Source: Photorhabdus heterorhabditis (GTDB taxonomy: Bacteria > Pseudomonadota > Gammaproteobacteria > Enterobacterales > Enterobacteriaceae). Taken from it: DNA of 64,000 bases. The notes beneath the pieces were generated by a model, which worked only from the letters and a program-made list of their open reading frames with translations, had not been told where the DNA came from and ran no database searches. Location of the stretch: the NCBI RefSeq assembly GCF_018448905.1, contig NZ_RCWA01000010.1, positions 62,001 to 126,000 on the forward strand. The letters run 5' to 3'. This document shows, one piece after another, positions 57,311 through 64,000 of the stretch. Position 1 is the stretch's first letter. Each line of letters opens with the position of its first letter. The position numbers and the translations under genes are program-made.

Positions 57311-57660
57311 TTAAACATCCAATAAAGAAACTTTGTACCTTTATAAATTGCCAAAAAGGTAAATAATTTTGATATATCAGAGCCCTCTATTGCTGATATC
57401 TGCACAAACAAGCTTGATCTCCCGTAATACACACGTCTGCCAACTTACGTCAACTTTCATCCCCATGCTAAGAACTGACTCAAAATCAAAAATATATTAC
57501 GGGGTCTGGTAAAAAGCATAAATTATTAATAATGAAATTCTGGATTCAGTCATGGTTGTAGCCCTTTCCACAGACAACGTGGCGATAACCTCACCACCGG
57601 AAATCTGAACTAAAGGGCAGAAAGCCTTCGCCGAATACAATAACCAAAAAAGTTGATTAT
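57311..57660. other. Spacer between converging ygiC and ygiD
   Basis: About 350 bp with no gene seen. It serves as the 3' region of both converging genes. Confidence 0.4.
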
Positions 57661-58446
57661 TCAACCAACCTGCACAGACAACATACTCAGCGAACCGGAT
57701 TCAATGCCATCAATGGGAATAGAAACCACTTCTTTTCTATCCCACGCCCCCATAACATACAGCAATGGTAAAAAATGTTCAGGAGACGGATTGGATAACT
57801 GGCCGTCTTCTCTGTCCAATGCATGAATCAAAGGATAAGGCTGTTCATAGCTGGTAAGGTTATCACACACATAATGGTTAAATGCTTCTGCCCAAGGATA
57901 CGGTTCCGCATTATGCTCTTGCCGCTTCATAGCATGAAGATTGTGTACAACATTACCGCTTCCCAAAATCAAAACACCTTCATCTCGCAAAGCAGCCAAC
58001 TTTTTTCCTAATTCATAGTGATATGTCGCAGGTTTAGCATCATCTATACTGAGTTGAACTACAGGAATATTTGCCTGAGGATACATCTTAATCAGAATGC
58101 CCCAAATCCCGTGATCCAATCCCCACTGATGACGATCTGCATAAACCTCCACAGGTTCCAGCATTTCCTGCACTAAAGCGGCCAATTCCGGTGATCCCTT
58201 AGCCGGGTACTGAGTTTCATGCAACTCTTGTGGAAAACCACGAAAATCATGGATAGTCTTCGGCTGAGTCATGGCGGTTACAGCTGTGCCATTGGTATAC
58301 CAATGCGCAGAAATCGCCAAAATAGCCCTAGGTACAGGCAGTCTTTCACCAAGTTCACGCCACACATTGGTATAGCGATTTTCTTCCAGTACATTCATTG
58401 GACTGCCATGACCAACAAACAGTGCCGGCATTCTGGAAATATTCAT
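57661..58446 (-). CDS. ygiD: 4,5-DOPA-extradiol-dioxygenase-family protein YgiD
   Basis: 261 aa (E. coli YgiD 262-271). LigB-type fold. Metal ligand positions: His in FVGHGSPMNVL, ISAHWYTNG, and HNLHAMKRQ. DHGIWGILIKMYP is the family signature. Opens catechol rings such as L-DOPA in vitro; the natural substrate is uncertain. Single gene between ygiC and ribB, as in E. coli. Confidence 0.92.
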   Translation of the reverse strand: MNISRMPALFVGHGSPMNVLEENRYTNVWRELGERLPVPRAILAISAHWYTNGTAVTAMTQPKTIHDFRGFPQELHETQYPAKGSPELAALVQEMLEPVEVYADRHQWGLDHGIWGILIKMYPQANIPVVQLSIDDAKPATYHYELGKKLAALRDEGVLILGSGNVVHNLHAMKRQEHNAEPYPWAEAFNHYVCDNLTSYEQPYPLIHALDREDGQLSNPSPEHFLPLLYVMGAWDRKEVVSIPIDGIESGSLSMLSVQVG

Positions 58447-58545
58447 AACGACCTCTCAAACAAATATATGTAATTTTAATACTTGCAGACAGGTTACGCT
58501 TTTAAGATAGGTAAAACAGTGTGCCAAAAGTGATGAAGTTATTCA

Positions 58546-58582
58546 AAAAAACTGAAAACCACAGCTTAGATAAACTGTGGTT
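58546..58582 (-). terminator. Terminator of ribB
   Basis: Minus strand AACCACAG-TTTATCTAAG-CTGTGGTT then TTCAGTTTTTTT, about 58 bp after the ribB stop. Confidence 0.85.
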
Positions 58583-58639
58583 CTGGGAAATATACGCGGT
58601 TATAACTGATATTTCATCTGGTTATCGAACGATCATACT

Positions 58640-59293
58640 TCAGCAAGCTTTCTGATCCATTGATTGACGATAAGCGACCAAATCTTCAATAGTTACCACT
58701 GGCATATTATGCAGCTTCGCAAATTGCACCACTTCAGGAGTACGAGCCATTGAACCATCATCATTGGTCAATTCACACAACACACCTACTGGTTTGAAAC
58801 CGGCTAAGCTGACTAAATCAACTGTCGCTTCAGTATGCCCCTGACGAGCTAAAACACCGCCCGGCTGAGCGCGCAGCGGGAAAACATGCCCCGGACGATT
58901 CAAATCACTGGGTTTCGCATTATCTGCAATCGCTGCACGAACCGTCGTGATACGGTCCGCCGCAGACACCCCCGTTGTCACCCCGCAGACCGCCTCAATG
59001 GTTACGGTGAAAGCAGTCTGGAACGGGCTGGAGTTATTTTGCACCATCATTGGCAATTGCAATTGCTGACGGCGTTCTTCTGTCAGGCACAAACAGACAA
59101 TCCCACTACCATGACGAATAGTAAGTGCCATCTGCTCTACCGTCATGGTCTCGGCCGCAAAAATAATGTCACCTTCATTTTCACGATCTTCATTATCCAG
59201 CACCATCACACCCCGGCCATCACGTAAAGCGTCAATAGCGCATTCAACACGTTCTAATGATGTGCCGTATTCAGAAAGTAGCGTCTGATTCAT
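58640..59293 (-). CDS. ribB: 3,4-dihydroxy-2-butanone-4-phosphate synthase
   Basis: 217 aa from ATG 59293 ([42 protein letters not shown]), the exact E. coli length. The longer frame reads into the riboswitch. [13 protein letters not shown] is the Mg2+ and substrate site. [11 protein letters not shown] and [10 protein letters not shown] follow. Makes the four-carbon unit of riboflavin from ribulose-5-phosphate. Controlled by the FMN riboswitch upstream. Confidence 0.97.
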   Translation of the reverse strand: MNQTLLSEYGTSLERVECAIDALRDGRGVMVLDNEDRENEGDIIFAAETMTVEQMALTIRHGSGIVCLCLTEERRQQLQLPMMVQNNSSPFQTAFTVTIEAVCGVTTGVSAADRITTVRAAIADNAKPSDLNRPGHVFPLRAQPGGVLARQGHTEATVDLVSLAGFKPVGVLCELTNDDGSMARTPEVVQFAKLHNMPVVTIEDLVAYRQSMDQKAC

Positions 59294-59434
59294 GGTAAAA
59301 AACCTCATTAATATTTTATGGATTACCAGAATCAGGGCAGTCTTGAGGAGTTCTCGCCATGGACACACCATAACATGATGAAATGCCATAGCCGAAACAA
59401 CAGACGAGCACAAAGCCCGACAGATGCCGTTATT

Positions 59435-59599
59435 CTCTCCCATCCGGACTATAACCGTCGGCTCCAGAATTACACTGGATCTGCTGACCTCCGCCTTATC
59501 ATAAAGATAACTACAAGCGGAGCGCTCGCGGGCTTCACCATGGCCTACAAAAATGGCCTAGTGTTACCGCCGGTGGGGACTTTCACCCCGCCCTGAGAT
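59435..59599 (-). ncRNA. FMN riboswitch (RFN element)
   Basis: The minus strand has all RFN landmarks in order: GGGCGGGGTGAAAGTCCCC, ACCGGCGGT, AGCCCGCGAGC, GGTCAGCAGATCC, GTGTAATTCTGG, GCCGACGGTTATAGTCCGGA and TGGGAGAG. It ends about 140 nt before ribB. FMN binding reduces ribB expression by transcription and translation control in E. coli. Confidence 0.97.
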
Positions 59600-59738
59600 A
59601 AGCTAACGAACTATAACGCTAATATTTACCGGGAGCAATCAACAAAATCAGATGTGAAACCTCGCTCACAATGCCTTGTGGTTTTGCCATCTGGTATTAC
59701 ACTATTCAGAAATTATCTATGCCATCAAAGGACGTATC

Positions 59739-60026
59739 ATGCTTGATCCCAAAAAAATTGAACAAATTGCCCGCCAGATCCAAGATTCTCTACCAAAAGG
59801 AGTAAAAGAGTTTGGGGGCGATATAGAGAAAAAATTGCGGATGATTTTGCAATCTCAGCTTGGCAAACTTGATTTAGTTAACCGTGAAGAATTTGATATT
59901 CAAACTCAGGTTCTATTGCGTACTCGTGAAAAATTAACTGCAATGGAAAAACGTTTAAGTGAACTTGAAGCGAAACTGGAAGATAAAAATGCACTATCCG
60001 CTGATAATGCGGAAAAAAAAGAGTAG
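59739..60026 (+). CDS. ubiK: Ubiquinone biosynthesis accessory factor UbiK (YqiC)
   Basis: 95 aa from ATG 59739 ([34 protein letters not shown]), as in E. coli (96 aa). The longer frame adds 21 residues with no support. BMFP domain: amphipathic N-terminal half and a C-terminal coiled coil ([22 protein letters not shown]). Helps UbiJ assemble the aerobic ubiquinone complex. Divergent from ribB. Confidence 0.95.
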   Translation: MLDPKKIEQIARQIQDSLPKGVKEFGGDIEKKLRMILQSQLGKLDLVNREEFDIQTQVLLRTREKLTAMEKRLSELEAKLEDKNALSADNAEKKE

Positions 60027-60056
60027 AGTGCGTAATATCAGGGTAAATCCAATACT

Positions 60057-60183
60057 TATACCCAATAGATTTCAAGTTGCAGCGCGGCGGCAAGAGAACG
60101 CATCCCCAGGAGCATAGATAACGATGTGACTGGGGTAAGTGAACGCAGCCAACAAAGCCGCAGCTTGAAAGATGAAGGGTATA
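60057..60183 (+). repeat. ERIC element, full length, inserted in another ERIC
   Basis: TATACCCAATAGATTTC to GATGAAGGGTATA. It joins directly to the right half of a second ERIC at the sequence TAGATAAC, the same point at which the 9201 copy is interrupted. Confidence 0.9.
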
Positions 60184-60250
60184 GATAACTCTGTGACTGG
60201 GGTGAGTGAGTGCAGCTAACAAAGAGGCAACTTGAAAGATAACAGGTATA
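60182..60250 (+). repeat. ERIC element, right half only
   Basis: TAGATAACTCTGTGACTGGGG to GATAACAGGTATA (split here at 60182-60202 and 60238-60250). Its left half is absent, so it is either the right part of an outer copy into which the 60057 element inserted, followed by loss of the left part, or a recombinant. Confidence 0.85.
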
Positions 60251-60461
60251 TATTAGATTAGCCTCTTGCGTCATTACCATTCTATTAAAAGGTGACTGTT
60301 AAAGCGGTCACCGAACTTAAATAAAAATGCTCACCAAGTATATCGCCAGCCCAAATACTCCTGATTAATATTTTAAAATCTTAATATCCCTGTGGAGGTT
60401 TACGGCAATAAAATAATTTTCTCTATTACTATCCATTGATAGCTATCAATTAGAAATCTAA

Positions 60462-60477
60462 TGTGATTTACTTCACA
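60462..60477. promoter_or_regulatory. CRP-like binding site
   Basis: TGTGATTTACTTCACA, a perfect TGTGA-N6-TCACA, flanked by A/T (AA on the left, TTTTT on the right). A TATTAT hexamer lies about 20 bp to the right. No intact gene follows. In E. coli the CRP-regulated glgS occupies this interval, so this may be its surviving regulatory region or drive an unannotated RNA. Confidence 0.6.
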
Positions 60478-60711
60478 TTTTTATCTTATTCATATTATCA
60501 ATATCATCATTTTGTTGTCCTAAAAATAAGAGGGGGGAATTTTTACTATTAATCTCGATTTTACCGAGTAGAGGTTGTTTATATTCCCTTAAATACTAGG
60601 AATTATTTTCCATTTTCATTTTTCACTGTAAGAACAAGCTGGAAATATCTTTATATTCAGAGCCACCAAGATAAAACACCAGCTTAATAACATGAAGAAG
60701 CGTTTAACAAT

Positions 60712-60819
60712 ATGGATGGATTAGTCTTCTCCTGCCAGATTAGCGAATTATCCCAAACCACTTTTCAGGTATCGAAGTTTGAATTAATTGTGGTTGCCCA
60801 ACCGTCGCCTGCCGATTAA
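60712..60819 (+). pseudogene. VgrG (T6SS spike) N-terminal fragment
   Basis: 35 codons: MDGLVFSCQISELSQTTFQV then SKFELI, diverging to VVAQPSPAD and a stop. The first 26 residues fit the start of VgrG/TssI proteins (GLxFxxxIxGLPxxTFxVxxFxLxExLS). The several-hundred-residue remainder is missing. Indicates a lost or moved type VI or phage-tail-like spike gene at this site. Confidence 0.55.
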
Positions 60820-60960
60820 AAGCGCGAGCATAAATATTAAATACCAAAGTCCTTAATTGAATACTCACAAAACTATGCCGCTGGAGTATTCTATTTTTCA
60901 CTCCAATCGGCATACTCTTACCAGTACCTTATTTCTCAGCAAATTCTATTAAAGAATCAT

Positions 60961-62385
60961 TCACTGTTTTTTAATTGCCTTAATGATATTAGTTGTTGAA
61001 ATACCGTCTTCAAAATTCAGCACCTTGACTTCACCACCAGCCACCAAAACCTCTTCACTACCAGCAATCTCTTCAGGTTTATAATCACCACCTTTAACCA
61101 ATACATCCGGCAAAACACCAGCAATCAAACGGCGCGGTGTATCTTCTTCAAACGGAACGACCCAATCCACAGCGCCTAGCGCAGATAACACGATCATACG
61201 TTGTTCCAATGGATTGACAGGGCGACTTTCACCTTTCAAGCGTTTAGTTGATGCATCACTGTTAACGGCAACAATTAACCGATCGCCTAACTTACGAGCA
61301 TTTTCCAGATAAGAGACATGGCCTGCATGCAGAATGTCAAAACAACCATTGGTCATCACGATTCTTTCTCCGCGCTGACGAGCATCAGCAACGGCCTGTT
61401 TAAGCTGAAATTCAGTCATGACACCGAAACCTGTTTCAGCACGGCCACGTACAGCATTTTCCAATTCAATTGGCGAAACCGTTGAAGTCCCCAGTTTGCC
61501 AACTACAACGCCCGCAGCCGCATTCGCCAGGAAACAAGCTTCATTCAGTGGTCTTCCCGCTGCAATCGCAGTGGCTAACACACCAATAACCGTATCGCCA
61601 GCGCCAGTAACATCAAAAACTTCCTGCGCCTGAGTCGGCAAATGCAGCGGTGGTTGATCAACGCTCAGCAAACTCATTCCTTGCTCAGAACGTGTGATCA
61701 GTAATGCCTGAAGATCCAGATCCTTAACCAGCTTAGTGCCCTTCGCAACCAGTTCATCGTCATCTTTGCAGCAACCCACTACGGCTTCAAATTCGGACAG
61801 ATTTGGCGTTAGCAACGTTGCTCCTCGATAGCGTTCAAAATCACTACCCTTTGGATCAATTAGCACCGGAACTTTGGCAGCGTTTGCCAGTTTGATCATG
61901 CTCTGAACTTGACTCAACGCACCTTTAGCATAGTCAGATAAAACCACAGCTCCAATATGGGGTAACGCCTGTTCAATACGTTCAAGCATCGGCTGCGCAT
62001 CGACGTTACCGAAACCTTCTTCGAAATCCAGACGGATTAATTGCTGATTACGGGAAAGTACCCTCAGCTTAGTAATTGTCGGATGGGTTGGCACAGCAAC
62101 AAAATCACAGCGCACCTTAACACTGCTCAATTTTTCATTCAGCGCACGCGCTGCATCGTCAACCCCAGTCAACCCTACCAGATGTGAATTCGCCCCAAGA
62201 GCAGCAATATTCATAGCAACGTTGGCCGCCCCTCCCGGACGTTCCTCAATGGTATTTACTTTTACTACAGGCACTGGCGCTTCCGGTGAAATCCGGCTGG
62301 TTGGCCCATACCAATAGCGGTCTAACATCACATCACCGACAACTAAAACGCCTGCATGGTGAAAATCCGGGAGTGTTACTTTCAT
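60961..62385 (-). CDS. hldE: Bifunctional heptose-7-phosphate kinase / heptose-1-phosphate adenylyltransferase
   Basis: 474 aa from ATG 62385 ([43 protein letters not shown]), SD AGCAAGGG. Longer by four codons is possible. N-terminal ribokinase-like domain with [21 protein letters not shown] (catalytic Asp) and C-terminal nucleotidyltransferase with [25 protein letters not shown] (HxGH). Makes ADP-heptose for LPS core. Confidence 0.97.
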   Translation of the reverse strand: MKVTLPDFHHAGVLVVGDVMLDRYWYGPTSRISPEAPVPVVKVNTIEERPGGAANVAMNIAALGANSHLVGLTGVDDAARALNEKLSSVKVRCDFVAVPTHPTITKLRVLSRNQQLIRLDFEEGFGNVDAQPMLERIEQALPHIGAVVLSDYAKGALSQVQSMIKLANAAKVPVLIDPKGSDFERYRGATLLTPNLSEFEAVVGCCKDDDELVAKGTKLVKDLDLQALLITRSEQGMSLLSVDQPPLHLPTQAQEVFDVTGAGDTVIGVLATAIAAGRPLNEACFLANAAAGVVVGKLGTSTVSPIELENAVRGRAETGFGVMTEFQLKQAVADARQRGERIVMTNGCFDILHAGHVSYLENARKLGDRLIVAVNSDASTKRLKGESRPVNPLEQRMIVLSALGAVDWVVPFEEDTPRRLIAGVLPDVLVKGGDYKPEEIAGSEEVLVAGGEVKVLNFEDGISTTNIIKAIKKQ

Positions 62386-62480
62386 CCCTTGCTCCAAATA
62401 TTAGATATTAACTGGTGCCAAATATTACCATAAGCCCAGAAAATGCCAGTAAAATCCGTACACAAAACCGGTATCACCCG

Positions 62481-64000
62481 TTATTGCTCACCCAACCACT
62501 GTTGCCAGCTATAACGTACTTGTTCCTGTTGCCGGCTGAAACAATCAACTGATATCTGGCTGGAAAGCTCCTGCAACGCCAGATGATGCAATTCATCACG
62601 CATGGAAATATAAGCCTGAGTCAATGAGGCGGCTTCATCCTCATCCATAATTCCATAAGCTGCCATCAATTCGAAAATTCGCACATTATCTGACCAATGC
62701 GTCAATCGTTCATTCTCAGATGCGTAGCGTAGTACCAGATACTGAGCAATAAATTCGATATCCGTGATCCCGCCTGGATCAGCTTTAATGTCAAATCGAT
62801 CTGAATGGTCACTACCTAAATGCTTATGCATCTTCTCTCGCATTTCCCTGACCTGCTGACATAACAAAGCCGGTTCTCGTCGCGTACATAACGTCTGGTG
62901 ACGTACTCGAGCAAAATCCTGATGCAAATTTTCATCACCAAATACCATACGGGCACGTACCAATGCCTGATGTTCCCAAGTCCATGCTTCATTTTTTTGG
63001 TAATCAGCAAACGCTTCGATGGTACTGACCAACATTCCTGACTCGCCAGAAGGCCGTAAACGGACATCCACATCGTACAAAACACCGGAAGAGGTTCGGG
63101 CACTAAACAGATGCATGATTCGTTGAGCAAGACGCAAATAAAATTGCCGGGCATCAATTGACCGATCGCCATCAGTCATCACATCCATCGGGCAATCAAG
63201 TAAGAAAACCAAATCAAGATCGGAACTATAGCCCAGTTCCCAACCACCGAGTTTGCCATAGCCAATCACAGCAAACCCTAACCCTTTACGCTGGCTCAGA
63301 TGTGATGGAACACCATAGCGCTTTACCATTTGGCTCCATGCCTGTTGAACTACGGCTTCAATAATCGCCTCTGCCAGATAAGTCAAATGATCACTCACTT
63401 TCATCACTGGCAGCACGCCGGTAATATCTTCCGCAGCAATCCTCAGCAATTGCGCCTGTTTAAACTGACGAAGAACCTCTAACTGTTGTTCTTCATCATC
63501 TTCAGGTATTCGCAATAAATATTGCCGTAGTTCATCTTTATAAGCATTCAATGGCAACGGCTTATACAGAAATTGTGGATCAAGCAACTCATCCAGTAAC
63601 AATGGATGGCGGGAAAGCTGAGTAGCAATCATCGGTGAAGCCGCACACAGCCGGATAACATGTGTCAATACGGCTTCCGATTCCAGCATTAATTCCAGAT
63701 AAGTTGTACGGCTGACAATACTTAGCAACAGCGGAATAATCCGTTCCAGTACCGTATTGGCATCTTGCCGTAAACAAATTTTTGCCAACAAACGCGGCAT
63801 TAGATGATCAAGTACATCACGACCACGGGGGCCAATGGTTCTTTTGCCCACATCATGACGGTATAGAGAAATGGCGTGCAATATTTGCTGTGCAACCAAT
63901 TCATCCAAATGCGGAACCAGTACTATTAATTCCTTTTTTTCAAGGTGCTCCAGCCACAGACTCTTAAATGGCACATAACAGGGTTCTTCTTCACTATTAT
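62481..64000 (-). CDS. glnE: Glutamine synthetase adenylyltransferase/deadenylase, C-terminal part (cut by window edge)
   Basis: About 506 codons are visible; the frame runs through the right edge (E. coli GlnE 946 aa). The adenylyltransferase half contains [28 protein letters not shown] (GG-x-DxD motif) and the C-terminal [28 protein letters not shown]. It adds AMP to glutamine synthetase in response to PII. The removing domain lies outside the window. 95 bp upstream of hldE, the conserved order. Confidence 0.95.
   Translation of the reverse strand, partial: NSEEEPCYVPFKSLWLEHLEKKELIVLVPHLDELVAQQILHAISLYRHDVGKRTIGPRGRDVLDHLMPRLLAKICLRQDANTVLERIIPLLLSIVSRTTYLELMLESEAVLTHVIRLCAASPMIATQLSRHPLLLDELLDPQFLYKPLPLNAYKDELRQYLLRIPEDDEEQQLEVLRQFKQAQLLRIAAEDITGVLPVMKVSDHLTYLAEAIIEAVVQQAWSQMVKRYGVPSHLSQRKGLGFAVIGYGKLGGWELGYSSDLDLVFLLDCPMDVMTDGDRSIDARQFYLRLAQRIMHLFSARTSSGVLYDVDVRLRPSGESGMLVSTIEAFADYQKNEAWTWEHQALVRARMVFGDENLHQDFARVRHQTLCTRREPALLCQQVREMREKMHKHLGSDHSDRFDIKADPGGITDIEFIAQYLVLRYASENERLTHWSDNVRIFELMAAYGIMDEDEAASLTQAYISMRDELHHLALQELSSQISVDCFSRQQEQVRYSWQQWLGEQ

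Larger units (their letters stand above)
60251..60960. other. Long spacer with CRP-like site and VgrG stub
   Basis: 710 bp between ubiK and hldE. In E. coli glgS lies here. No GlgS frame is present. Contents are a consensus CRP-type palindrome and a 35-codon VgrG-like N-terminus (listed separately). The rest is A+T-rich. Confidence 0.6.

Overview
The window looks like a chromosomal segment of Photorhabdus, or a very close member of the Morganellaceae (Enterobacterales). Three things point there: housekeeping genes that align almost residue for residue with Escherichia coli but in an A+T-richer genome; an MR/P-type fimbrial operon with a divergent recombinase, as in Proteus and Photorhabdus; and many copies of a roughly 127-bp ERIC-type palindromic repeat. 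The genus is inferred from recall of these families, not from a database search.

Layout. 1-2012: a truncated TetR gene diverging from a Tm-1-like/UPF0261 gene, with two tiny ORFs and a terminator. 2387-6725 (minus strand): the most interesting locus. A previously unlisted 33-codon peptide gene is followed by a terminator-like hairpin and four overlapping genes: a ThiF/E1-like adenylyltransferase, a 2-oxoglutarate/Fe(II) oxygenase, an EamA-type exporter and an M32 carboxypeptidase. It reads as an uncharacterised RiPP or peptide-scaffold biosynthetic operon. 7776-11187: a MATE exporter and a three-lipoprotein CsgG/DUF4810/DUF799 operon. 11760-12190: a broken Fic/AbiEi-like gene with four iterated promoter repeats. 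12816-17446: fdnGHI formate dehydrogenase, with Cys in place of selenocysteine. 18025-19347: a HAAAP-family amino-acid permease. 19400-20339: toxin-antitoxin debris (HigBA-like remnant, orphan RelB/DinJ-like antitoxin).

20646-29900 is a ten-gene chaperone-usher fimbrial operon (minus strand) with a MrpH-like tip adhesin and a MrpJ-like regulator. It is preceded by an invertible promoter segment with 26-bp inverted repeats and a divergent MrpI/FimB-type recombinase. 30577-33846 holds a phosphoethanolamine transferase and a pRiA4b ORF-3-like gene.

From 34381 to the end the order is a core enterobacterial one: sspB-sspA, rpsI-rplM, zapE, zapG, degQ, degS, ftsP, plsC, parC, parE, yqiA, cpdA, nudF, tolC, ygiB, ygiC, ygiD, ribB with an FMN riboswitch, ubiK, hldE and glnE (cut by the edge). 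The spacers carry decayed accessory DNA: an IS transposase fragment, a TnpB fragment, a frameshifted DUF2628 gene and a VgrG N-terminal stub. They also carry ERIC copies, some nested inside each other, tandem, or internally deleted.

I saw no rRNA, tRNA or CRISPR array. Start codons were moved inward from the longest frame where a ribosome-binding site or family alignment favoured it (sspA, sspB, plsC, yqiA, ribB, ubiK, hldE, several fimbrial genes).
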